Origin: an uncultured Prevotellaceae bacterium
GTDB taxonomy: Bacteria > Bacteroidota > Bacteroidia > Bacteroidales > Bacteroidaceae
Reading direction: 5' to 3'
Length of the DNA: 64,000 nt
NCBI GenBank assembly: GCA_900319225.1
Contig: ONNV01000003.1
Location: 186,001-250,000 of the forward strand
Part shown: one piece after another, positions 44,546-53,292 of the stretch
Position numbering within the stretch: the stretch's first letter is position 1
Layout of the letters: each line of letters starts with the position of its first letter
Program-made: the position numbers and the translations under genes
The notes under the pieces: model-generated
Told to the model about the DNA's origin: nothing
Database searches by the model: none
What the model saw: the letters and a program-made list of their open reading frames with translations, nothing else

Positions 44546-46891
44546 TTAAAACCTATAATTGATTAATTGACGTCCTTCTAGATAAATAGGATGACCTTCT
44601 GGATATTTCTCCAGAACATGATTAAATCTTGTTCTTTCAATGAACGCCTTCTTGTCGTCTTCTATGATCTTATTGATATTGATATTACCAAGAGTGACCT
44701 CTTCATCAAAGAAATAGCAAAGGTAACTATCGTAATGAGGGTCTATATATCCGGTCTTAACCATTTGCATCTTCGACATCTCGCCAATATTCTTAACGCG
44801 GAATACTTTATAGACGCCTTCATTTTCTTTACCTGCTAAGTATAGCAAAACGAACTTTGCGTGTCTTATTTCATCCCTGCTCTTTACCACACCGCCAGGA
44901 ACATCTTTTCCTATACGGACATTATATGCGTCGTCGCGCTTTCCGCCATCTCTTCCAAGAATCCATTTAAGATGTTCTTCACCATTTACAATGCCTATCA
45001 GGAATGATGTATCGGGATAATTCTCCAGATAATGCATCGTTAAGAAATTCTTTGGTATCTCTACTCTTGCATGAGGCTTTACAACAGGTAATATGTCATA
45101 TGGTAATTCGCCTAATGGACATTGTTCAACAAAAAAATATTGTTTTAGCTGGAATAAAACAGCTTCGTTTTCTTCACGAACTTGTGCCTGTAGTTTTGCT
45201 TCTTTGTCTTTATCCGTAAGTGCAATCTTTTCTGGCTTTCTAAGTGCTAAAGAGTAATATCGCTGATTATCTCTGTCATCAAATGGACAGAACATCTTGC
45301 CTAATACGGATTGGAAATTCTCCTTTATATATAGATCGGCGTCTACATTATCATGTGCTGTCATCGCATAGAAAGAAAAGTGCTGTTTTAGCATCTCTTG
45401 TATCTGACCTCGGAACAGCTTTCTAGCTTTATTTCTCCATGCAACTTTTGCAGACTCTTTATCCCTTCCATATAAAGCCAACACAAAAAGGAAATTCACG
45501 TCATAATGAGCCAATAGGAAAGTGTCACGATCAAATAATCTGTTTTCAAACTGCCGGCTCAAATGATAAGGAGTTTTGTCTGTTGTCAGATGAATATCGT
45601 CACTCTTCTCCAGCTCGTTCTGTTGAGCGGAAATAAAAAAGTTTGGAATAACATTATATCCTTCTGTTACATCATCACGTAATTTAATATGCCCCTTCTG
45701 GTCAACTTCCTTTCCGTTGTTAAACAGGTCAATATTCCATTGGACAACATTCCGTGCGTATGTAAACTGCTTATATATGGATTCTTTGGGCAAATTGTGA
45801 CCGCGCTTGTAATACTTAGAATCTCCAATATAGTAAATGTCCTCACTACTATCATCATTGACTAGTTCCTGATATTGGTACATGTGGTCAACCACCTTGC
45901 CGTCTTCCTGGTCTGTCAATTCCTTAGGCAATTGTTTATCAGAAATGAGTTCATCAATAATAGCTTCAAACACTATATGGAAGCTCTTTACCATCAAATA
46001 CTCTCTTCTGTCAACATTTACTGCAACATTCGACGGACGATCAAAGAAATCAAAACACAGATTCCATAACTCAAGAGCCTTGTCCGAGAAATACTTATAC
46101 TTAATCTGACGTAGTCGCCTTACTCCAAGTCCTTTAAGATATGTTTTAAACTTTTCCCCTTTTATTAGGGGAAAGTTCACGTTCATAATAACGGGCAGTC
46201 CATAAGTATCATTGATATAATAGAGGATGCTGTAATAAATCACCAGCAACTCTTCATCAAAATTAATCTTACGTTTTCTGTTGACAGGATTCAGATAAAC
46301 TACAGACTGCGAGGTGTTATCATTTTGTATAATTGCCTGTGAACGGGAAATGGTCTTAGTCCAGTTAATCTTATTGTAGCCAGAATGAAGGTTCTTGACA
46401 ATGAACATTACAAACTGCTGATTATCCTTGTTCCATTGTTGCAGAGCCAACAGAATATCCAAGAAGGTGTTTGCTTTCCTTTTCCTTGAATGTCCGGATA
46501 CCGGTATTTGCTTATAAAGCACTATAGATGGTGCCGCCTTCTTTCCACCAAAGCGATCATACTCATGGTCCTTAAAGACACAGATCGCCCTATATATCCA
46601 AACAGAAAGATTATAAATAAAATCACGTTCTGCAGGAGTCAACTCTTTACACTTATCAAGTACAATCAAATCGCGGGGCGGAATATGCCCGAACACAAGT
46701 TCCTGCCCAAACTCTCCTTCCAATAACACCTTAGGAAGAATAAACACGCAATCATCCACCTCCGGGCAAAAGAAATAGCCTACACGGCTCAGGCTCACTT
46801 TACCTTCTGCGTCATGCTGGATTTCAAAGCTTGGAGCCATCTGGCTCACATCCTCGTAGGCGTATTGATATTCTTCTATCAGGATTCTCAT
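44546..46891 (-). CDS. LlaJI/McrC-like restriction endonuclease subunit
   Basis: 781 residues. The N-terminal segment VGYFFCPEVDDCVFILPKVL and a nuclease centre (FEAIIDEL, then YYIGDSKYYKRG with Asp357 and Lys359) fit a PD-(D/E)xK nuclease of the McrC/LlaJI type. The C-terminal half (about 400-781) is unassigned and may recognise DNA or bind the partner. Its start is 7 bp downstream of the McrB-like gene, the usual partner. In LlaJI, an McrB homologue and a nuclease subunit work with two C5 methyltransferases on GACGC; the same gene set is present here. Family call is by motif and context, not by search. Confidence 0.68.
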   Translation of the reverse strand: MRILIEEYQYAYEDVSQMAPSFEIQHDAEGKVSLSRVGYFFCPEVDDCVFILPKVLLEGEFGQELVFGHIPPRDLIVLDKCKELTPAERDFIYNLSVWIYRAICVFKDHEYDRFGGKKAAPSIVLYKQIPVSGHSRKRKANTFLDILLALQQWNKDNQQFVMFIVKNLHSGYNKINWTKTISRSQAIIQNDNTSQSVVYLNPVNRKRKINFDEELLVIYYSILYYINDTYGLPVIMNVNFPLIKGEKFKTYLKGLGVRRLRQIKYKYFSDKALELWNLCFDFFDRPSNVAVNVDRREYLMVKSFHIVFEAIIDELISDKQLPKELTDQEDGKVVDHMYQYQELVNDDSSEDIYYIGDSKYYKRGHNLPKESIYKQFTYARNVVQWNIDLFNNGKEVDQKGHIKLRDDVTEGYNVIPNFFISAQQNELEKSDDIHLTTDKTPYHLSRQFENRLFDRDTFLLAHYDVNFLFVLALYGRDKESAKVAWRNKARKLFRGQIQEMLKQHFSFYAMTAHDNVDADLYIKENFQSVLGKMFCPFDDRDNQRYYSLALRKPEKIALTDKDKEAKLQAQVREENEAVLFQLKQYFFVEQCPLGELPYDILPVVKPHARVEIPKNFLTMHYLENYPDTSFLIGIVNGEEHLKWILGRDGGKRDDAYNVRIGKDVPGGVVKSRDEIRHAKFVLLYLAGKENEGVYKVFRVKNIGEMSKMQMVKTGYIDPHYDSYLCYFFDEEVTLGNININKIIEDDKKAFIERTRFNHVLEKYPEGHPIYLEGRQLINYRF

Positions 46892-46897
46892 TTTATG

Positions 46898-49057
46898 TCA
46901 AGCCGTTTTGTCAATCCTGATGTTCCAGCCAGCATTGTTTATTGCATCAATAAACTTGTCTATGTTGCCTATTCCAAATTGTGTTGACAAGTATATTTTT
47001 TCATCATTAGCCAGTATGTACTCTACTGCTCGTTTATTGGGGTCTTGAGAGTCTTTGGTTCGTTCTATGAACTCTTCTTCAGTTTCAACTAGATGTTGAA
47101 CAATTCCTTTCAAGCCTAAACCATTCCATGCTTGTGCTATTTCATTGGCATTTGCATCGGGATGAGATTCAATGTAAGATCTGAATGCCTCTCTAGTCAT
47201 CTGGGCTTTGTTCAGATTGTCGGTTGTATTCACTCGATAGCGAGACTTGTCCCTTGCCCGTTTTGTATTGGGGGTAGTGATAATAGGTGGGGCTGTACTA
47301 ATACCAATGTTTTCAAAAGGATCAACCTCCAAGTCCTGAAGAAATTTGATAACCGTATCGGTATTTATTGATCCATCTTGATGGAAGAATTTGCGGAAAG
47401 CAAGCATGTCTCCATTTTCATCTTTAAAAGCCTTATGCTCACTTTCATTATCTTTAAATACGTCATTCCAGAGATAGAATAGAACTTTGTTCACAAAGGT
47501 ATCTGCTGATATCGTTCCATCCTTTGCCTTGGCAAAGAAATACCCTAGTTTCTTGTCTTCTGAACGAGTGGAGTCCTCTATTTGTTTATTTATATTTTCA
47601 AGGAAGGACCACCAATCGTACTGATCACTATCAACCTCTATCACATAATTTTCTTTAGCATCAGCTATTGGAATGTATTTCCAATCCCAACGACGCTTAA
47701 AAGCAGAATCAATGGGAAATAGGCTTTGATCACTAGTGTTCATAGTCGCCCATATGTACAGGTTTGATGGAAGAATTAGTTCTTCACCATTTATCACACT
47801 ATCAGGAATGTCTGTGCGTGAGTTGTCAGTTAATATACTGGCAATGTAGTCACCAAGATCGCTGTCTGCTTTTATTGGATATTCAGAATAACCTTCTTTA
47901 CGGTCAAGCAGTTGAAACAAATCACCGAATATTTGTGCACAATTGCCGCGGTTTATTTCCTCAATAATCAAATAAATGGGTTCTTCAGTTTGCCAAGCTC
48001 GAAGGTATGCCTTGGTAAACGATTGAGGAACAAAAGAATATACTATCTTTTTATTATCAGCCTTTTTAGCCAAATCCTCACCAACTGCTATTCCTTTTGA
48101 TATCTCAACATTCATAGTCTCGGTAAAGCCGCAGTCAGTAAGAATTTTCTTTATTTCGTCGGCAGTTAAGTCCTTCAATGATTCCCAATATTTTGCTGCG
48201 AATTTGTGACATGGATATGTTACACCGGATGTCTTTATTTCAGATAATTTGTTTATCAATTCTCCGATTTTATGTAGCGGTTCAATATTTGTCATCGAAG
48301 GTTTATAACATCCAACGAAAGTCGAATAGTCGCTGTCGGGATGGAATGTCGTGCGGAATACATTTTCTTTTGGTTGTTTTTTGGTTGTTTCATTGATGGT
48401 ATGGGATTTTCCTGTCCCTGGAGCTCCATAGAATATTTGTTGCAACGGTGCATTAGCGCATATTACACGTTGTTCAATAACAGATTCGTTTTCTTTTCCG
48501 TCATTATATGGGGTAAGTACATTCGTTATCCATACATCAAAAATTCCGTCGTTGTTCTTCTTTATGTGTAAATCAGAATAGCCGCCCGCTAAGTAATTGC
48601 GTATTGTAAACTTTGCCTTTTGAAATGTACCATCATTTTTCTTATACACAAAGCTGTCGATCAAATCATTGAAATAGAAACGACTATCGATTTTTCCATT
48701 TTTTTGAAGTACATCTTTACGAGCACTCCATTTTTGGGTTTTGCTATCAACAGCAACTCCGTCGATAGTGAAATAGGCATCTAGAAAATCCAATTCATCT
48801 AAAACAAATTCTTTAGAGAATGGAACTATTTTGTGAGTTGAAGAATTGTCATACTTCCGAGGAAGCACTGAAGCAATGAATAATATAGCCTTCGTGAGAT
48901 TTTCCTTACTATATCTCACCGTTATTTGTTCTCCATAATCTTTAAACAGTTCATAATGTTCATTATCAAGAAACAAATCGGTGTTTTTTGCATCACCAGC
49001 TTTAGGATTCCTAAAACTAGCGTTTGTGTCGTTAATATGTTTGATGATTTCTTCCAT
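46898..49057 (-). CDS. McrB-like AAA+ GTPase restriction subunit
   Basis: 719 residues. An unassigned N-terminal region (1-200; probable DNA-recognition) precedes an AAA+ domain: Walker A GAPGTGKSHT (211-220), Walker B YLIIEEINRGN (362-372), and ATMNTSDQSLFPID (437-450), where MNTSD corresponds to the McrB GTP-specificity motif MNxxD. McrB-type motors translocate DNA and activate the McrC/LlaJI nuclease. A C-terminal extension (about 610-719) is extra. Transcribed with the nuclease gene and separated by 64 bp from the DUF3883 gene. Confidence 0.88.
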   Translation of the reverse strand: MEEIIKHINDTNASFRNPKAGDAKNTDLFLDNEHYELFKDYGEQITVRYSKENLTKAILFIASVLPRKYDNSSTHKIVPFSKEFVLDELDFLDAYFTIDGVAVDSKTQKWSARKDVLQKNGKIDSRFYFNDLIDSFVYKKNDGTFQKAKFTIRNYLAGGYSDLHIKKNNDGIFDVWITNVLTPYNDGKENESVIEQRVICANAPLQQIFYGAPGTGKSHTINETTKKQPKENVFRTTFHPDSDYSTFVGCYKPSMTNIEPLHKIGELINKLSEIKTSGVTYPCHKFAAKYWESLKDLTADEIKKILTDCGFTETMNVEISKGIAVGEDLAKKADNKKIVYSFVPQSFTKAYLRAWQTEEPIYLIIEEINRGNCAQIFGDLFQLLDRKEGYSEYPIKADSDLGDYIASILTDNSRTDIPDSVINGEELILPSNLYIWATMNTSDQSLFPIDSAFKRRWDWKYIPIADAKENYVIEVDSDQYDWWSFLENINKQIEDSTRSEDKKLGYFFAKAKDGTISADTFVNKVLFYLWNDVFKDNESEHKAFKDENGDMLAFRKFFHQDGSINTDTVIKFLQDLEVDPFENIGISTAPPIITTPNTKRARDKSRYRVNTTDNLNKAQMTREAFRSYIESHPDANANEIAQAWNGLGLKGIVQHLVETEEEFIERTKDSQDPNKRAVEYILANDEKIYLSTQFGIGNIDKFIDAINNAGWNIRIDKTA

Positions 49058-49121
49058 ATTATTGCAAGATTATTGGGGCTGTTATTTGCTTAAAACAATC
49101 ATTGGGCTTTACACCAATGTT

Positions 49122-50114
49122 TTATATTTGTAACAAAGACTGTTTTGACTCAATCTCTGCTTGAAATTGTTTAATGGGATTTTGAACTGAAAGCATGTAA
49201 TCTAGACAATTTTTACATATTTGTAGTTTCTTCATTTCTGCTTGTACATCATAAATTCTATAAACGCAATATGTATTCTCGTCTTTTGATGCGGCAAAAT
49301 CTATTTCATTATTACTGTAAAACAAGAAATGATTAAAATCAAATTTAGTGGATTTTACATCAATGTATATTTTATCATCAACTATAAAATCGTATGGAAG
49401 GCCAGATTCCAATGATCTATTTTCCCAAACATATGAATCTATACGTTTGGCGGCTTTTTCCTTTTCAAAGTATTGTGCAACAAGTTCTTCCCCTTCTCTT
49501 CCGGTTTGTTTGAATAACCTAGCGGCTTTTTCTATGTCTTTCTTTTTGTAGATGTGTCTTGGATCGCCTAACTGGCTCCGAATTTCGATGTCTCGTTGTA
49601 TGTCAATACTTGTAAAGTTAATCTTTCTTAGAAGATAATCCATGGCTTCAGAAAAAACCGGATAATTCTCATCCAATACAACATTGTCTTTGGTAAAATA
49701 TTTTCTAGCAATAGAATAATCTTTAGAACCTTCTTCAATGAGCCAGAATACTATCTCTTTACTTTCTAGTCCAAACCATACTAAATACCATTCTGACTTA
49801 GGCTTTCTATGTGCAAAATATCTTACTTTGGAGACTACGGAATTGGTGGGATCATTCCCGACACGTATTTTGGGACTTCTAAATGACCCATCTGGATTTT
49901 CAATTCTGTCAAAAGAACAATCTAATATGTCACAGTAGTCTTCATATATTAACATTGCAGATTTTACTACATCCGTATTATCTAGAAAGGATAATAGCCC
50001 TTCGTATAATCCGATATGAGATTGGTTACTACTTTCAGAAAAGCCTAAATCTGCATCTGAGAGTTTTTTGAAGCCTATGCGTTTTTCGTCATTGAAAAGA
50101 AAAAACAAACCCAT
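49122..50114 (-). CDS. DUF3883-domain putative nuclease
   Basis: 330 residues from ATG 50114 (a TTG at 50123 is the alternative). The C-terminal DUF3883 domain contains GREGEELVAQYFEKEKAAKR, GLPYDFIVDDKIYIDVKST: with E (about 209), D242 and D252-x-K254 it has the layout of a PD-(D/E)xK nuclease. The N-terminal 190 residues are unassigned. DUF3883 occurs in many restriction and anti-phage loci. The start follows the upstream methyltransferase stop by 1 bp, so it is part of the operon. Confidence 0.75.
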   Translation of the reverse strand: MGLFFLFNDEKRIGFKKLSDADLGFSESSNQSHIGLYEGLLSFLDNTDVVKSAMLIYEDYCDILDCSFDRIENPDGSFRSPKIRVGNDPTNSVVSKVRYFAHRKPKSEWYLVWFGLESKEIVFWLIEEGSKDYSIARKYFTKDNVVLDENYPVFSEAMDYLLRKINFTSIDIQRDIEIRSQLGDPRHIYKKKDIEKAARLFKQTGREGEELVAQYFEKEKAAKRIDSYVWENRSLESGLPYDFIVDDKIYIDVKSTKFDFNHFLFYSNNEIDFAASKDENTYCVYRIYDVQAEMKKLQICKNCLDYMLSVQNPIKQFQAEIESKQSLLQI

Positions 50115-50115
50115 G

Positions 50116-51195
50116 TCATTCAACTATAATATTGTTAGTAATTAGGTAATACAGAATAGCATATATTGTATTTACGCTAACTGCGTTTCCTGCTTGTTTG
50201 TATAAAGAACCATCAGCTACACCAGCGTTGCGGCCATTGATTGCAAAAGATGGTGGAAAACCTTGTAGCATAAATGCTTCTTCTGGAGTTATTTTTCTTA
50301 TTGGGAGTTGAGCTAGTTGTTCTTTTGTGTATTTGCTGGCATGGTTTATAGTACCATGAGATTCAATAAAGTCTTGACTATAATAGTTATCTTGACATGC
50401 TCTGTGCATTTTGTGCATTGTAGCCGTCAAAGGCCTTGCTATTAGCATATTGATGTCGGACTTTGACTTGAAGTTAGCGGATCCATCGGCTAACAATGTC
50501 GGTTTTATGCGTTCTGATAAATAATATTTTGCTTCTACGTTTTGTGAGAGTATATCTGTAACATATTTGTAATGAAATGGGCTTAGGTGTAAATAGACTT
50601 TATTATAAGTGGCTTGAACATTCGTCGGAATATAGTTGTTGTTCATCCATTGTATATCAACTTCTTCTGTAGTTGCAAATAGAACAAGCCTATTGCGAGT
50701 TTGAGGAAGGTGGAATTCAGATGTGTTGAATACGTTATAAAAGACATGATATCCTAAATCCTCAAGTTCCTTGATAATTCTATCTATCGTTCTCCCTTTG
50801 TCATGATTAACTAGGTTCTTGACATTCTCAAGCATCACATATCTGGGATGCTTAATTTGGAGGATATCTATAATTCGGAAAAACATTTGGCCTCTGTCTT
50901 CATCGAATCCAGCTTTCTTGCCCATCATACTGAAAGTCTGACATGGGAATCCCCCGGTTAGAAAATCAAAATCCGGAAGTCTCTCAATGTTTTGAGGATT
51001 GGCCGTAAATGATACAATATCCCCCATTTCAATCTCGTTTTCAGCTGGACGGAAGTTTGCTTTATAGGTGGTTGATGCTTTGGTGTCAATTTCAGAAAAG
51101 CCTATACTGTTAAACTGCATAATGTTATCTTGCGTCAACAAATTCATTGCTTGACGGAAACCTCCAATACCTGCAAATAATTCCAAGTGTGTCAT
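50116..51195 (-). CDS. DNA (cytosine-5-)-methyltransferase
   Basis: 359 residues with motif I ELFAGIGGF (5-13), motif IV GGFPCQTFS with catalytic Cys85, motif VI LENVKN and a C-terminal motif X (QAGNAVSV). Makes 5mC; target unknown. With the next methyltransferase (4-bp ATGA overlap) it forms a pair as in LlaJI, where two enzymes methylate the two strands of an asymmetric site. Confidence 0.93.
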   Translation of the reverse strand: MTHLELFAGIGGFRQAMNLLTQDNIMQFNSIGFSEIDTKASTTYKANFRPAENEIEMGDIVSFTANPQNIERLPDFDFLTGGFPCQTFSMMGKKAGFDEDRGQMFFRIIDILQIKHPRYVMLENVKNLVNHDKGRTIDRIIKELEDLGYHVFYNVFNTSEFHLPQTRNRLVLFATTEEVDIQWMNNNYIPTNVQATYNKVYLHLSPFHYKYVTDILSQNVEAKYYLSERIKPTLLADGSANFKSKSDINMLIARPLTATMHKMHRACQDNYYSQDFIESHGTINHASKYTKEQLAQLPIRKITPEEAFMLQGFPPSFAINGRNAGVADGSLYKQAGNAVSVNTIYAILYYLITNNIIVE

Positions 51196-52328
51196 CTCAA
51201 AAACATCATAATACCATCACCTATTGCTTTCGCCAGTTTAACTGGCACAGCATTGCCCACTTGGGCATACCACATGTTTTGTGCTCCAGTTAATATGTAA
51301 TCATCTGGAAATGTTTGAATACGGGCTGCTTCACGTGGGCTAAGTCCTCTTGCTTCCCACGGATGAATATACATATTGCAGTCAAACTTCATATGAGAAG
51401 TGATTGTTTTGCATATTTGTTTCTCATCGAGCTTAAAATATTTATCCTTAAAAATATCGTTCCTTCGTGAATATGGCATAATATCAGCGATTGATTCATG
51501 TAATGAATTTGCGCCTTGAGGTAATCTTCTAAAGATTTCTATGTCTCGAGGATTATTATACCTGTTTTTATGATTATATAGTGTCGTTAATTGCTTGTCT
51601 CCGTTAATGAAATGGTAGAAGTCAGTCTGGGGATATTTGAATTCTCGTTCAGTTAAGCCAGAACAAGTATTCTCAATGCCACTTTGACCTTTTTCTATCT
51701 TTGGCTCAAGATGTGGCAGTCCATACAAAGCGTCGCGTAAGACGAATGGCTCACGTTTTCTTTTGTTAATCTCTTCGAAAATAGACTTTGGAGGGATTTT
51801 CATGCGATTCCCTATCATGATGAAACGTTCTCTGTTCTGAGGAACACCAAAATCTTGTGCTTTGAGTATAGCATAATCATACTGATAATCATCGCCAAGA
51901 TATTCCTTAAAATTCTGTTTTATTTCATCAATTTTGTTCATCATTCCTTTGACATTCTCCATTATGAAAAATTTAGGACGAACATGGCTAAGGAATATCA
52001 GATATTGCTTATACAAATTGTTCCGTGGATCATCTAGTATTCTCTGTCGATTTGCCATAGAGAAACCTTGGCAAGGTGGGCCGCCACAAACCAGAGTAAT
52101 ATCAGAGAGCATATCATCATAATCATCTATTTTTTCATTAAGTTTTGCTATATCTCCTATGTAATAATGCTTGTCTGATAGCTTATGGTTTGCCTTATAA
52201 GTGTTTGCAAATTGTTCTACAATTTCATTCACAAACCATGGTGTGAATCCAGCTTGCTCTAATCCCAAGCTTAGCCCTCCACAGCCTGCAAATAGGTCGA
52301 CTATCTTATATGTGCCTTTTGTTGACAT
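51192..52328 (-). CDS. DNA (cytosine-5-)-methyltransferase
   Basis: 378 residues with motif I VDLFAGCGGLSLG, motif IV GGPPCQGFS (Cys86), motif VI ENVKG, RFIMIGNR (motif VIII) and QVGNAVPV (motif X). Not closely similar by eye to the neighbouring 359-residue enzyme, so the two probably read different strands or sites. Lies 51 bp after the receiver-HEPN gene and overlaps the next methyltransferase by 4 bp. Confidence 0.93.
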   Translation of the reverse strand: MSTKGTYKIVDLFAGCGGLSLGLEQAGFTPWFVNEIVEQFANTYKANHKLSDKHYYIGDIAKLNEKIDDYDDMLSDITLVCGGPPCQGFSMANRQRILDDPRNNLYKQYLIFLSHVRPKFFIMENVKGMMNKIDEIKQNFKEYLGDDYQYDYAILKAQDFGVPQNRERFIMIGNRMKIPPKSIFEEINKRKREPFVLRDALYGLPHLEPKIEKGQSGIENTCSGLTEREFKYPQTDFYHFINGDKQLTTLYNHKNRYNNPRDIEIFRRLPQGANSLHESIADIMPYSRRNDIFKDKYFKLDEKQICKTITSHMKFDCNMYIHPWEARGLSPREAARIQTFPDDYILTGAQNMWYAQVGNAVPVKLAKAIGDGIMMFLR

Positions 52329-52379
52329 TAACTTGTTATATTATATGATTCAACTTGCTTTCAATCAGTATGGCGGATT

Positions 52380-53288
52380 CTATTCTTGAAGAATGCTGTT
52401 GAATAGATTTGAATATTTCATTATATTCTTTCTAATCACCTTCATATCTTCATCACCAAAAGAACGGTCGCCGGTTCTTGTAATTAGAATTTCTTTGTCA
52501 TCAACTATTTTGCTTACACAATGAGCCAAAACATTTCTTGTATTAACAATATCAGCTAAATAGTCTTCAAAGAAATTAGCATGCGATGGGGTATATTGTT
52601 CTGGCTTTAAAATATAATTAATGGCTTTTGCTAATTGAGCAGACTCCATTTGGGGAATAATATCTGAGATTTGCATCTGTTTCCATTTGTGAACGCAGCT
52701 TTGTCCCCAATCACATTTCAATAGATCCTTTTTTATTCTATCCTCTTGTTTGTTTACTATATGCTCGTAAAATGCACTTTTCAGTTGTTCTGTTTCGTCT
52801 AGAACGTATCTTTTCCTAATGATATCCCTCATCTTGCCATCCAGCTCACTCACCTCAGCCATAACCAGACCACGTAAGTTGCTTAAGTCTTGGGTCTTCT
52901 TGAGGGTGGAGTCAATAACAATTCTGACCTTTTTAATAAAAGATGTATTTGGAATACGATCGCTAAAATACACTCCTTCAAGTCCATTTTCTCCGCTCTT
53001 GGTTTTCAGTTTATTGACACCATCTGCTGAATAAAAAACGACATCTGTGTAGACACCTAAATTACGTATTTTAGATATGAGCTCAGCTCCATTTGGTTGT
53101 TCTGCAAGATTTAAATCCATTAAAACCAAATCGAACATATTATAATCAATACCTATTTCCTCTTTCCCAATCAGTGTTTTTTCATAAGTAAAACCTAGAT
53201 CATCAAGATAATCTTGAATCTGGTCCTCTATGCTTTCAACCCAATCCTCATCGTTTTCAATCCAAAGTATTCGATATTTAAGCTTCAT
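52380..53288 (-). CDS. Response-regulator receiver with C-terminal HEPN-like RNase motif
   Basis: 302 residues. The N-terminal receiver (1-125) has the acidic pocket in ILWIENDEDW, phosphoacceptor Asp58 in LVLMDLNL, Ser87 in VVFYSAD and Lys119 in FIKKV, so it looks phosphorylatable. The C-terminal half is all-helical and contains TRNVLAHCV: R251-N-V-L-A-H256 is the RNxxxH (Rx4H) motif of HEPN ribonucleases, which cleave RNA in toxins and anti-phage systems. No DNA-binding domain is seen. It lies 4 bp after the dual-GHKL kinase-like gene and between methyltransferase genes. The RNase role is inferred from the motif, the helical context and the genomic setting. Confidence 0.78.
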   Translation of the reverse strand: MKLKYRILWIENDEDWVESIEDQIQDYLDDLGFTYEKTLIGKEEIGIDYNMFDLVLMDLNLAEQPNGAELISKIRNLGVYTDVVFYSADGVNKLKTKSGENGLEGVYFSDRIPNTSFIKKVRIVIDSTLKKTQDLSNLRGLVMAEVSELDGKMRDIIRKRYVLDETEQLKSAFYEHIVNKQEDRIKKDLLKCDWGQSCVHKWKQMQISDIIPQMESAQLAKAINYILKPEQYTPSHANFFEDYLADIVNTRNVLAHCVSKIVDDKEILITRTGDRSFGDEDMKVIRKNIMKYSNLFNSILQE

Positions 53289-53292
53289 ATTT

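Noticed and set aside
52380-53288. Ordinary transcriptional response regulator
   Set aside because: No helix-turn-helix or winged helix is visible after the receiver; the C-terminal half carries an RNxxxH motif instead.
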